NCBI RefSeq assembly: GCF_035506375.1
Contig: NZ_DATJPM010000064.1
Location: forward strand, 1 to 50,695
Length of the DNA: 50,695 bases
Direction of reading: 5' to 3'
From: Methanocella sp.
GTDB taxonomy: Archaea > Halobacteriota > Methanocellia > Methanocellales > Methanocellaceae
The translations under genes and the position numbers were made by a program. The notes under the pieces are model-generated. The model worked only from the letters and a program-made list of their open reading frames with translations. It was not told the DNA's origin and searched no databases. This document shows, in pieces, positions 15,771 to 23,748 of the stretch; position 1 is the first letter of the stretch, and every line of letters begins with the position of its first letter.

Positions 15771-16343
15771 ATGCCGATGACCCATACTACTGATATTAAA
15801 GAGCAATACGCCTATATCATCGATTTTCTACCCACCGGGCATGCAGAGGATACCAGGCCAATACACCTGCGCAAGCCTCTGGCCCAATCGCTCGGGGCGG
15901 ACTATTTCATCCTGCTCGAGCTGAGTGTCAAGGAAGACATCCGCATCGAGATCGAGAGTAAGGTATTCGTGGGCAAGGGCGAGAGGGACGTCGTTAAGCA
16001 CGTCGAGAAGCGCCTGACGTACGAGGAGCTGACGCCGAGCGCCAGGGTCGAGCTTCCCTACATGATCGAGAAGATCGTGCGCGAGAACGAGGCCAAATAC
16101 GTGGACTTCTTCAACAACGCGCAGCCCATCACGACGCGGCTCCACATGCTGGAGCTGCTGCCCGGCATCGGCAAGAAGATGATGTGGGCCATCATCGACG
16201 AGCGCAAGAAGGGCAAGTTCAAGAGCTTTGCGGACATCGAGGCGCGCATCAAGGGCCTGCACCACCCGGATAAGCTCATCGCCAAGCGCATCGAGCAGGA
16301 GATCCAGGACGAGCTGATGAAGTACCGGATGTTCGCCCGCTAA
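15771..16343 (+). CDS. DUF655 RNA/DNA-binding protein
   Basis: A 190-residue archaeal DUF655 protein, with an OB/S1-like N-terminal half (ADYFILLELSVKEDIRIEIE, VFVGKGERDVVKHVEKRL) and a helix-hairpin-helix C-terminal half (HMLELLPGIGKKMMWAIIDE, SFADIEARIKGLHHP). The HhH pair suggests nucleic acid binding; the exact role is unknown. The ATG at 15771 is taken over a TTG one codon upstream; ATG 15777 is also possible. It is a usual neighbour of rpoF and ksgA, and the ksgA ATG directly follows its stop. Confidence 0.9.
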   Translation: MPMTHTTDIKEQYAYIIDFLPTGHAEDTRPIHLRKPLAQSLGADYFILLELSVKEDIRIEIESKVFVGKGERDVVKHVEKRLTYEELTPSARVELPYMIEKIVRENEAKYVDFFNNAQPITTRLHMLELLPGIGKKMMWAIIDERKKGKFKSFADIEARIKGLHHPDKLIAKRIEQEIQDELMKYRMFAR

Positions 16344-17162
16344 ATGAAGCCCGATTTCGGCGTGGTCCCCGATAAGCGCAGGGACCAGCACTTTTTAATC
16401 GACCTTAATATTCTTAAAAAGATAGTTAGTTTTGCCGATATTCAGAAAGATGAGGATATCCTGGAGATCGGCGCCGGCCCCGGCAACCTGACGGAGCTCC
16501 TGGCACAAAAAGCCCGCCACGTCTACGCCATCGAGATGGACCCTTCCCTCGTTGAGCGACTGGAGGAGAAGTTCAATGGCACCAACGTTATGGTGATAAA
16601 GGGTAACGCCCTGAAGATAGACTTTCCGCGCTTCGACAAGGCCGTGGCCAACCTGCCATACTCCATATCGTCGGACGTCACGTTCAAGCTGCTCAGGCAT
16701 CCGTTCAAGTACGGCATATTGATGTACCAGCGCGAGTTCGCGGAGCGCATGATCGCCCGCGTCGGGGACCCCGACTATTCGAGGCTTTCCGTGGACGTGC
16801 AGCACTTTGCCGGCGTGGAAATACTGATGCGTGTGCCCTCGCAGGCGTTCACGCCGCCCCCGGAAGTAGAATCTTCGGTGGTAAAATTAACCCCGCGGCC
16901 GGCGGCCTATTCCGTAAAGGACCGGGAGCTTTTCATGGCGCTGGTGACGGCCGCATTCACCCAGCGGCGCAAGCGACTCCGGAACGCCCTGGTGAATGGC
17001 GCCCATATACTGGGTATAAAAAACATGAGGGCGCTGATCTCCCTTCTACCTGGAGACCTGATGGAGAAGCGCGCTGAAGAGGTATCGCCTGAAGAATACG
17101 CCGCGCTGGCGGACAGGCTTTATGAGCTGACTGGCCATGAGCATCCGGATATATCGAAATAA
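16344..17162 (+). CDS. ksgA: 16S rRNA dimethyladenosine transferase KsgA/RsmA
   Basis: The 272-residue enzyme dimethylates the two adjacent adenines in the 3'-terminal helix of 16S rRNA. Motif I is ILEIGAGPGNLTELL, followed by VYAIEMDPSLVERL and the catalytic motif IV as AVANLPYSISSDVTFKLL. The C-terminal part has VPSQAFTPPPEVESSVVKL and FTQRRKRLRNAL. The ATG abuts the DUF655 stop (TAAATG), and its 3' end overlaps the next methyltransferase gene by 26 bases. Confidence 0.96.
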   Translation: MKPDFGVVPDKRRDQHFLIDLNILKKIVSFADIQKDEDILEIGAGPGNLTELLAQKARHVYAIEMDPSLVERLEEKFNGTNVMVIKGNALKIDFPRFDKAVANLPYSISSDVTFKLLRHPFKYGILMYQREFAERMIARVGDPDYSRLSVDVQHFAGVEILMRVPSQAFTPPPEVESSVVKLTPRPAAYSVKDRELFMALVTAAFTQRRKRLRNALVNGAHILGIKNMRALISLLPGDLMEKRAEEVSPEEYAALADRLYELTGHEHPDISK

Positions 17163-17715
17163 AGAGTTCGAGCTGCTGGACGACGTCTACGACCCGGGCG
17201 AGGACTCTTACCTGCTGGTCGAGGCTGCTTTAAAAGAAATTAAGCCCGGCGACCGGGTCCTCGAGGTGGGCACGGGCAGTGGGGTAGTATCTCTCTTCAT
17301 TAAAGATATTTCGCCGTATGTCGTCGCCACCGATATCAGCCCGATCGCATGCCGTAATGCCCGCATCAATGAAGTTCAGGCCATCAGGGCTGATCTTTTT
17401 AGCGGCATCTGCTCCCGGTTCGACCTTATCATTTTTAACCCGCCCTACCTGCCGACCGTGCCCGAAGAAAGGCTCGAGACGTGGCTCGACCGGGCATTTA
17501 ACGGAGGGCTGACCGGCCGCAAAGAGATCGAGCGTTTCGTGAAAGATATCGACCGTATCCTGTCACCTGGCGGCCGCGTCCTGACGGTCATCTCATCGAT
17601 CACGGGTATCGGCGAGACTGAGGCGCTGTTCAAGGAAAAAGGCTTCCGCATGGAGACCGTGGCCACGGAGAAGGTGCCCTTTGAGAAGCTGGTCGTGCTT
17701 AAATTTTCCCGGTAA
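17137..17715 (+). CDS. HemK2/Mtq2-type class I methyltransferase
   Basis: A 192-residue SAM methyltransferase with VYDPGEDSYLLVEAALKE, motif I LEVGTGSGVVSLFI and the catalytic NPPYLP loop. NPPY enzymes methylate amides or amines; this archaeal/eukaryal subgroup methylates Gln of release factor aRF1 with Trm112 as partner (family knowledge). It overlaps ksgA by 26 bases and continues the operon. The downstream gene begins 45 bases later. Confidence 0.88.
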   Translation: MSIRIYRNKEFELLDDVYDPGEDSYLLVEAALKEIKPGDRVLEVGTGSGVVSLFIKDISPYVVATDISPIACRNARINEVQAIRADLFSGICSRFDLIIFNPPYLPTVPEERLETWLDRAFNGGLTGRKEIERFVKDIDRILSPGGRVLTVISSITGIGETEALFKEKGFRMETVATEKVPFEKLVVLKFSR

Positions 17716-17760
17716 GCATTATTACATCCTGCCCGATATTAGATTTGAGAGGTAAGTACG

Positions 17761-19203
17761 TTGAAGCCCGTGACTGTGGAGGAGATGAGGGCGCTCGAGG
17801 CGAACGCCGACTATTTTGGCGTAAGCTATGGGGAGCTGATGGAGAACGCCGGCCGCAAGGCTGCCGAGTCGATCATCGCGCTGTTTAAAAAATGCAGCGT
17901 GCTCGTCGTCTGCGGCACCGGCAACAATGGCGGCGACGGCTTCGTCACGGCCCGCTACCTGGAGAACGCCGGATACCGGGTTACAGTCATACTGTTGGGC
18001 CGGGTGGGGAGCGTGAAGACCGGGCCCGCTCTAGTCAACCTGGAGATCGCACGGGGCATGAACATGCCCGTCATCGAGGCCGATACTGCCGTGAAGATAC
18101 CGAAGGAAGCCTTTCTGAACTGTGACCTCATCGTCGACGCCGTCCTCGGCACCGGATTTTCCGGCATACCCCGAGAGCCCGCCCTGACTGCGATCCGATG
18201 TATGAATGAAAGCCCAATACGAAAAGTATCTCTCGACATCCCCAGTGGCCTGGACGCGCATACGGGCGAAGGCGAGGAACACGTCGACGCCGACCTGGTG
18301 ATCACTTTCTATGCGCCGAAAAAAGGGCTGGATCGCTACAAGGTCGAAGTGGCGGATATCGGCATTCCGGGGAAGGCATTCACGCATACCGGCCCCGGCA
18401 GCCTGGTCGGACTCAAGTCCCGGGGCGATTTCATGGAAAAGGGCGGCGGAGGAAGAGTCCTTATCATTGGCGGCGGGCCGTATACTGGCGCGCCCGCTTT
18501 AGCGGCGATGGCCGCGTACCGGGCCGGCGCCGAGATCGTGACCGTTGCGGCCCCGAAGCGCGCCGCGGGCATCATCGCCTCTTTCTCGCCCGACCTGATC
18601 GTCCGGCCTTTAAGCGACAGCCAGATCATCGGCGAGGAAGACGTGGAACAATTAAAATCCTTGATATCCCGCCACCATGCCGTGGTCATCGGCATGGGCC
18701 TGGGTAAGGAGCCGGGGATTGCAACGGCGATCGCGAAGATATTGCCGGCATGTAAAAAGGTCGTCATCGACGCGGACGCCCTGCAGGCGGGGATGCCTTT
18801 GAAGGGCATCATAACTCCCAACGCACATGAATTCGCCAGGATCAGCGGCAACGACATGAAGCCGGACGACCAGGCGGCGCAGGAAAAAGTCCGGGAGTTC
18901 TCGAAGGAAAAGGGCGTGGTCACGGTCTGGAAAGGCCGGCCGGCGGTCATCAGCGACGGGGTCGATTTTAAGGTCAACAGCACCGGTAACCCGGCCATGA
19001 ACGTCGGCGGTACCGGGGATGTCCTCGCAGGCATCATCGGCGCCTTCTACTGCCGTAACGATGCGTATAAAGCGGCGTGCGCGGCCGCCTTTGTCAGCGG
19101 CGCGGCGGGCGATATGGCTTACGATGATAAGGGAATTGGACTTGTCGCCACGGATGTCATCCACTGGCTGCCCTATGTGATCAAAAAGTACCGGCCCAAA
19201 TAA
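17761..19203 (+). CDS. nnrDE: Bifunctional NAD(P)HX epimerase/dehydratase
   Basis: A 480-residue repair enzyme for hydrated NAD(P)H. Residues 1-215 form the YjeF_N epimerase domain (MRALEANADYFGVSYGELME, VVCGTGNNGGDGFVTARYL, DIPSGLDAHTGE). Residues 225-480 form the ribokinase-like ADP-dependent dehydratase (GGGGRVLIIGGGPYTGAPAL, VVIDADALQAG, TPNAHEFARISG, NVGGTGDVLAGIIGAFYC). The start is a TTG at 17761 preceded by GAGAGGTAAG; no better ATG matches the family N-terminus. Confidence 0.95.
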   Translation: MKPVTVEEMRALEANADYFGVSYGELMENAGRKAAESIIALFKKCSVLVVCGTGNNGGDGFVTARYLENAGYRVTVILLGRVGSVKTGPALVNLEIARGMNMPVIEADTAVKIPKEAFLNCDLIVDAVLGTGFSGIPREPALTAIRCMNESPIRKVSLDIPSGLDAHTGEGEEHVDADLVITFYAPKKGLDRYKVEVADIGIPGKAFTHTGPGSLVGLKSRGDFMEKGGGGRVLIIGGGPYTGAPALAAMAAYRAGAEIVTVAAPKRAAGIIASFSPDLIVRPLSDSQIIGEEDVEQLKSLISRHHAVVIGMGLGKEPGIATAIAKILPACKKVVIDADALQAGMPLKGIITPNAHEFARISGNDMKPDDQAAQEKVREFSKEKGVVTVWKGRPAVISDGVDFKVNSTGNPAMNVGGTGDVLAGIIGAFYCRNDAYKAACAAAFVSGAAGDMAYDDKGIGLVATDVIHWLPYVIKKYRPK

Positions 19204-19244
19204 GACGAAAAATAGTTAAGGCACGTCAGCCAACTTTTCTTATC

Positions 19245-19721
19245 ATGCGTTCCACCGATTTTACCCACGTCGAGGGCGATAAGGTCAAAATGGTCGACGT
19301 GGGCGCCAAGGAGGAGGTCGCCCGATTCGCCCGGGCGAGCGGCGTCATCCATTTAACGGCACAGACGATGGGCCTTATCAAAGAGGGCAACGTAAAGAAG
19401 GGCAACGTGCTGGCGACGGCCAGGATAGCGGCCATCCAGGCGGCCAAGCATACCTGGGAGACCATTCCCCTGTGCCACCAGATACCGATCACCGGCATCG
19501 ACGTCGAGTTCGAGGTCGGCGAGACGACGATAAAGGCCGTCGCCGAAGTCCGTTCCGTCGGCAAGACCGGCGTCGAGATGGAGGCACTCTGCGCCGCCAG
19601 CAACGCGCTGCTGACCATCTGGGACATGGTGAAGGCCGTCGAGAAGGACGAGACGGGCAATTATCCCGAGACGAGGATCACCGACATCGTCGTCGAGAAA
19701 AAGACCAAGGCAAAGCAATGA
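19245..19721 (+). CDS. moaC: Cyclic pyranopterin monophosphate synthase MoaC
   Basis: The 158-residue enzyme forms cyclic pyranopterin monophosphate in molybdopterin synthesis, needed in methanogens for formylmethanofuran dehydrogenase. Signatures are VHLTAQT-like VIHLTAQTMGLI, KHTWETIPLCHQIPITGIDV, GVEMEALCAASNALLTIWDM and VKAVEKDETGNYPETRI. The stop overlaps the next start as ATGA. The partner gene moaA is not in the window. Confidence 0.96.
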   Translation: MRSTDFTHVEGDKVKMVDVGAKEEVARFARASGVIHLTAQTMGLIKEGNVKKGNVLATARIAAIQAAKHTWETIPLCHQIPITGIDVEFEVGETTIKAVAEVRSVGKTGVEMEALCAASNALLTIWDMVKAVEKDETGNYPETRITDIVVEKKTKAKQ

Positions 19722-20425
19722 TCTCCATACGTGTCGTCCTGGTCGAGCCCCAGTACGAGGGCAACGTGGGCTCGGTGTGCAGGTCTATGAAAAATTTCGG
19801 CTTCAGTGACCTCGTGCTCGTCAGGCCCTGCAAGCTCGATAATTTTGCGAAGGCGATGGCGTCGCACGCCCAGGACCTGCTGGCTTCAGCCCTCATCGTC
19901 GATACTTTTAAGGAGGCGGTCGAGGGCGCAAATCTTCTCGTGGCCACCACGGGCAAGCCCGGCACCCACTTCAATAGCCATGTCCGGTACCCGTTCTATA
20001 ACCCTAAGGAACTTCGGGAGATGCTCGAGGATAAGTCGGGCGCTGTGGCGCTGATCTTCGGCCGCGAGGATTACGGTCTTCCAAATGAGATCGTGGAGAA
20101 ATGCGACGTCGTCGCTTACATCCCCACGGCGAATGAGTACCCAATCATGAATCTCTCCCACGCCGCCTCAGTCTTCCTGTACGAGCTGTCGGGCTTTACC
20201 GGCGGTAACGTCGCACTTGCGGGCCGGGAAATGATGGATAGGCTATACGGCCATTATGACGAGATGCTGGATAGCATAAACTATCCCGCCCATAAAAAAG
20301 ATAAGACCCTGATGATGCTCCGGCGCATCTACGGCCGGGCGATGCTGAACCGTCGGGAGTACTACACCATGATGGGCGTGCTCCACGAGATCGGGCTTGC
20401 GCTCGAGCGGGCGAAAAAAAGATAA
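19718..20425 (+). CDS. TrmJ-like SPOUT RNA 2'-O-methyltransferase
   Basis: A 235-residue SPOUT-class protein with the TrmJ/TrmH blocks VVLVEPQYEGNVGSVCRSMK, VALIFGREDYGLPNEIVEKC and IPTANEYPIMNLSHAASVFL, which form the knotted SAM site. In archaea TrmJ methylates 2'-O of C32 in tRNA. A helical C-terminal extension (HKKDKTLMMLRRIYGRAMLN) is typical. The frame is open far upstream within moaC, but the ATG at 19718 overlapping the moaC stop starts the domain precisely. Confidence 0.93.
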   Translation: MISIRVVLVEPQYEGNVGSVCRSMKNFGFSDLVLVRPCKLDNFAKAMASHAQDLLASALIVDTFKEAVEGANLLVATTGKPGTHFNSHVRYPFYNPKELREMLEDKSGAVALIFGREDYGLPNEIVEKCDVVAYIPTANEYPIMNLSHAASVFLYELSGFTGGNVALAGREMMDRLYGHYDEMLDSINYPAHKKDKTLMMLRRIYGRAMLNRREYYTMMGVLHEIGLALERAKKR

Positions 20426-20448
20426 TCTTTTAAAAATCATTTTCCATC

Positions 20449-21084
20449 ATGAGATTTTTAGCTGTCACCGATTTTCATGGCAATTATGACAGGACGGTCG
20501 ATATACTACAAAAAGCGGGCATCGTCGACGGCACACTGCTTGCCGGGGACCTGACCGATTTCGGGCCCGAGGAGAACGCGAAGCGGCTCATCGACATGCT
20601 CCCCAGGCCCATCCTTGCCGTGCCCGGCAACTGCGACCCGAAGGAGATCGTGCGGATACTGGAGCGGGAGGGCGTATGCCTCCACCTTGAACGGATCACC
20701 TTCGACGGGGTCACGTTCATCGGCATCGGCGGCTCGAACCCGACGCCGTTCGGCACGCCCTTCGAGTTAAGCGAGGGGGAGATAAGGGCTGAGCTGGAGC
20801 GGCTGTTGAAAGGCGCAAAAGGCCCGCTCGTGTTAATATCGCACGCCCCGCCCAAGGGCTATCAGGATCGGATCCCCAACGGTGCCCACGTGGGAAGTGA
20901 AGCCGTAACCCAGTTCGCCCCGAAGTTCAAGGCGATCATATGCGGCCATATTCACGAGGACCCGGGCATCTCGAAGATAGGCGAGACTCTCGTGGTCAAC
21001 CCGGGCGTCGCGTTCGAGGGAAATGCCGCCATCGTCGATATCGATGAAAAGGGCAATGTCAGGGCTGAGATGATCAAGGGGTAA
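20449..21084 (+). CDS. Calcineurin-like metallophosphoesterase
   Basis: A 211-residue metallophosphoesterase. Metal ligands lie in DFHGNYDR, LAGDLTDFGPEENA, VPGNCDP, ISHAPPKG and ICGHIHEDPG, the full set for a di-metal site. The small size fits the YfcE/MJ0936 type of phosphodiesterase; substrate unknown. It is followed after 2 bases by the YjbQ gene. Confidence 0.93.
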   Translation: MRFLAVTDFHGNYDRTVDILQKAGIVDGTLLAGDLTDFGPEENAKRLIDMLPRPILAVPGNCDPKEIVRILEREGVCLHLERITFDGVTFIGIGGSNPTPFGTPFELSEGEIRAELERLLKGAKGPLVLISHAPPKGYQDRIPNGAHVGSEAVTQFAPKFKAIICGHIHEDPGISKIGETLVVNPGVAFEGNAAIVDIDEKGNVRAEMIKG

Positions 21085-21086
21085 GC

Positions 21087-21506
21087 ATGGCCGTAGTCAC
21101 AAGAACGATATCCTTTCAGACAAAAGGCCGGGACGACATGATAGATATCACTTCGGGCGTCCAGGACATGCTTTATGCATCCGGCCTTAAGGACGGCATC
21201 GTGACCGTGTTCGTGCCCGGCAGCACTGCCTCCATTACTACGATAGAGTACGAGCCCGGCCTGCTCAGGGACTTCCCTCGCGCAATGGAAAAGCTGGCGC
21301 CCAGGGAAGCGCACTATGACCACGACGCCCGGTGGGGCGACGGCAACGGGCACTCTCACGTCCGCGCATCGACTATAGGGCCAGGCCTCGTCGTTCCTTT
21401 TCAAAATGGCCGGCTTATGCTAGGAACATGGCAGCAGATCGTCTTCGTCGACTTCGATAACCGGCCCAGGGCCCGCAACGTCATCGTGCAGGCCATGGGC
21501 GAATAA
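21087..21506 (+). CDS. YjbQ family (UPF0047) protein
   Basis: A 139-residue YjbQ-family protein. Conserved blocks are GIVTVFVPGSTASITTIEYE, YDHDARWGDGNGHSHVRAST and LGTWQQIVFVDFDNRPR. The His-rich centre binds a metal in known structures, and weak thiamin phosphate synthase activity has been reported for the family. The true role is open. The GGGGT preceding the ATG lies in the end of the phosphoesterase gene, so the two are probably co-transcribed. Confidence 0.93.
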   Translation: MAVVTRTISFQTKGRDDMIDITSGVQDMLYASGLKDGIVTVFVPGSTASITTIEYEPGLLRDFPRAMEKLAPREAHYDHDARWGDGNGHSHVRASTIGPGLVVPFQNGRLMLGTWQQIVFVDFDNRPRARNVIVQAMGE

Positions 21507-21511
21507 AATGC

Positions 21512-21898
21512 TTATTTTACGTTGACGTGCTTCTTATTCTCCCATATCCCGTGAAGGTTGCAGCTCTCCCGGGCTATGAGCGTGGTGCTCTTGTCCAGAG
21601 CAACCTTGAACGTGACCCTCGGGTATGAAAACTTGGGCTGTAATACCTCCCGGCTCATATCGATGTTACTGTCGGTCCGCCCGAGGCTGATCCATTCGAT
21701 GAAGTGCGCCAGCTCGCTCGGGTGGTCGATTCCCACGCCGACGTTCACGGATACTTCAAAAGGCTTGTTCGCCTCGACCGAGTCCGGGCACTCGATCCTG
21801 GGCCAGTGCTTCTTTTCCAGGTCGGTCATGTTATTCGGGTCTTTCGGGTAGTTGATCTGCTCGAACAGGTTAGGAGTGGTTTCGGCAACTTTCATCAT
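21512..21898 (-). CDS. sor: Superoxide reductase (neelaredoxin, single-iron)
   Basis: A 128-residue neelaredoxin that reduces superoxide to peroxide in anaerobes. Iron ligands of the Fe(His)4Cys site are visible: EKKHWP (His31), HPSELAHFIEW (His59, His65) and ESCNLHGIW (Cys113, His116). The N-terminal desulforedoxin domain is absent, so it is the one-iron type. The ATG at 21898 is preferred because AAGGTGA lies five bases upstream; an in-frame GTG lies inside that ribosome site. A TATA-like TTATTTATACG lies at about 21970-21980. It is convergent with YjbQ, only five bases apart. Confidence 0.93.
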   Translation of the reverse strand: MMKVAETTPNLFEQINYPKDPNNMTDLEKKHWPRIECPDSVEANKPFEVSVNVGVGIDHPSELAHFIEWISLGRTDSNIDMSREVLQPKFSYPRVTFKVALDKSTTLIARESCNLHGIWENKKHVNVK

Positions 21899-22062
21899 GT
21901 TCTTCACCTTGTGGGTAGCTTAGGCTCCAGGCCTATGTGCATTAATTAAATACTACGTATAATTCGCCACGTATAAATAACGTTCTCGAATAAAGTCCAC
22001 AATGCCGGTACCATGGAAGACGGGAAAATATATACGCTCGCATCGATTATGGGCTACTTGCT

Positions 22063-22977
22063 ATGTTCCGGAAGGCCCTCATCATTGCCGGCTTCCTCGC
22101 CTGCGCCTGCTTCGCAGTGGCGGCGAATGCCCAGGAAGCGCAAAACAATACGGCGCTCTACTGGTCGCCCGTGACCCTTGAATATCCGTGCGCGTCATTC
22201 ACTATCGAGGATGCAAAAGACATTAACTATTCCATTTATGACCAGCTCGGTGCACAGAGCGTCCACGTTTCGGTCATTACAGCACAGCTCTACCTGAACA
22301 ATGCACCCTACCGCATGGCCGGCATCCCGATCACATTCTCGTCCGATAACGACAGCGTCGCCTACCTGGAGCCTGACAACCGGACCCGGCCGAGCGATGC
22401 CAGCGGACAGGCTAAAATACTTCTGATAGCTCACAACCGGACCGGCCTGGTTAACATTACTGCCGAATCCGAGATCATCTACGGGCATAAGCTGAGCGAC
22501 ACCTGCACGGTCCGCGTGGTGGGCTGGGGGACCGTATCGGGCATCGTTACCGACCAGAACCGGAACGGAGTACCGGACGCGACCGTGACGCTGTGGCTCT
22601 GGAATGGCACGGCGAACACGAAAATGCTGGCCGCCCACGATAACCCGCAGCTCTCGAACGATGGCCGAACCGCGGCTATCGGCATGTACACATTCGTCTA
22701 CGTTCCCGCAGGCTCGTATAACGTGACGGCCGAGAAGGACGGCCATCGCTACTATCGCCTGCTAGACATGTACGAGCAATCGGGCACGATCACGGCGAAC
22801 GTCGCCATACCGGACTACGTGTACGTATCTCCTGCCACTCTGACTCCGACGCCCGTCGCGACGCCTGCAGCCTCGTCATCGGCCTCCACGCCGGTGCCGG
22901 TATCGACGCCCGCGCTGCCCGCATTATTCGCTCTGGGCGCCATTGGTGCCGCGGCTTTAATGAAAAGAAGGCTTTAA
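22063..22977 (+). CDS. Secreted, C-terminally anchored surface protein with Ig-like and carboxypeptidase-regulatory-like domains
   Basis: A 304-residue exported protein. The signal peptide is KALIIAGFLACACFAVAANA. A bacterial-Ig-like segment at about 50-150 contains GIPITFSSDNDSVAYLEP and SDASGQAKILLIAH. A carboxypeptidase regulatory-like beta-sandwich follows at about 155-250 (GTVSGIVTDQNRNGVPDATV, VPAGSYNVTAEKDGHRYY). A Ser/Thr/Pro/Ala stalk leads to a C-terminal span ALPALFALGAIGAAALMKRR. The tail resembles an archaeal surface sorting signal, but no PGF motif is present. There are several N-glycosylation sequons. Function unknown; likely cell-envelope. Confidence 0.82.
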   Translation: MFRKALIIAGFLACACFAVAANAQEAQNNTALYWSPVTLEYPCASFTIEDAKDINYSIYDQLGAQSVHVSVITAQLYLNNAPYRMAGIPITFSSDNDSVAYLEPDNRTRPSDASGQAKILLIAHNRTGLVNITAESEIIYGHKLSDTCTVRVVGWGTVSGIVTDQNRNGVPDATVTLWLWNGTANTKMLAAHDNPQLSNDGRTAAIGMYTFVYVPAGSYNVTAEKDGHRYYRLLDMYEQSGTITANVAIPDYVYVSPATLTPTPVATPAASSSASTPVPVSTPALPALFALGAIGAAALMKRRL

Positions 22978-23243
22978 AGGCCGGAATCGTGCAGGAAGCC
23001 TGTGGCCGAGTCCAGTAACGCCACTGCGATCCCGCCGCCGATGAGGCCGCCGAGGAATCCCGTCTCGATGCCGAAAAGATGAATACAGATGGTCACGACC
23101 CATATGTACGTGGCAGCCATGATGCTCAAGTACAGCGAACCCATATCGTATTTTCTTTTACGGTTGAAAACAAACTTATGAATAAGAGTGACTCCTACTA
23201 TGATCGCCGCGAACTCTACGACATAGAATATCAAGTCATGCAT
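22974..23243 (-). CDS. Small three-span membrane protein
   Basis: An 89-residue hydrophobic protein with spans at about residues 5-25 (FYVVEFAAIIVGVTLIHKFV), 37-57 (LYLSIMAATYIWVVTICIHL) and 62-82 (TGFLGGLIGGGIAVALLDSA). The loop NRKRKYDMG is positive. The ending overlaps the convergent surface-protein gene by four bases. I recognise no family. Confidence 0.65.
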   Translation of the reverse strand: MHDLIFYVVEFAAIIVGVTLIHKFVFNRKRKYDMGSLYLSIMAATYIWVVTICIHLFGIETGFLGGLIGGGIAVALLDSATGFLHDSGL

Positions 23244-23365
23244 ATACTTGCCAATAATATGTTATAACTATTTTTATTTATAATATATTATTTATAAATC
23301 AACTTTATTTTTGCATATTATCTCGAATTGATGAAAAGTCCCTATTTTTGGCACTAAGTTACAGA

Positions 23366-23665
23366 GGACACTATTTTTCACCACAAAGGCACCATGGCAC
23401 AATGATTCACAAAGTCTTTTTTGGATTAAGTTACAAAGGCACAATGACCTGCTTTTTGTGTGTTAAGGCACAATGGATACAATGGCACGATGGCAAAAAG
23501 TGCTATCATGTTCATTCCACTGGCCTTTGTATCCTTCGTGCCCTGATGTCAATGAACCGGCTTTGTGTACTTTGTAACTTGCTCGAATTCGAATCCGCGA
23601 AACATTTAAAAGAAAACTTTGTGGGCCTCCGTGCCATCGTGCCTTTGTGGTGAAAAATAGTGTCC
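23366..23665. repeat. 300-bp fold-back element with perfect 27-bp terminal inverted repeats
   Basis: Positions 23366-23392 and 23639-23665 are perfect 27-bp inverted repeats beginning GGACACTATTTTTCACCACA. Inside, both halves reiterate the words GGCAC, CACAAAG, AAGTTACAAAG and GGATACAA(A/T)G, so the whole unit can fold on itself. The right half, read on the minus strand, matches the element at 50509-50695, including an identical 31-base run (23550-23580 against 50575-50605). It fills the 480-base spacer between the small membrane gene and metG. A 101-codon open frame inside it is not protein-like. This looks like a non-autonomous dispersed repeat. Confidence 0.8.
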
Positions 23666-23718
23666 ACTATGCCGTTTATATCTAATTTAAAAAATAGAAT
23701 ATGAATAAAATAAGAAGA

Positions 23719-23748
23719 GGAGCCTAGCGTACTTTCGTACCTGGCTCC
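23719..23748 (-). terminator. metG terminator overlapping the stop codon
   Basis: On the minus strand GGAGCC (23748-23743) pairs with GGCTCC (23724-23719), with an inner GTAC/GTAC stem (23740-23737 and 23732-23729). CTTCTTATTTTATTC follows. The metG TAG lies inside the stem. Confidence 0.55.

Noticed and set aside
23575..23605. tRNA-like TTCGAATCC segment
   Set aside because: No acceptor stem or other cloverleaf arms can be formed around it.
23348..23653. 101-codon open frame across the 300-bp fold-back element
   Set aside because: It follows the repeat almost end to end and its composition reflects repeat words, not a protein.
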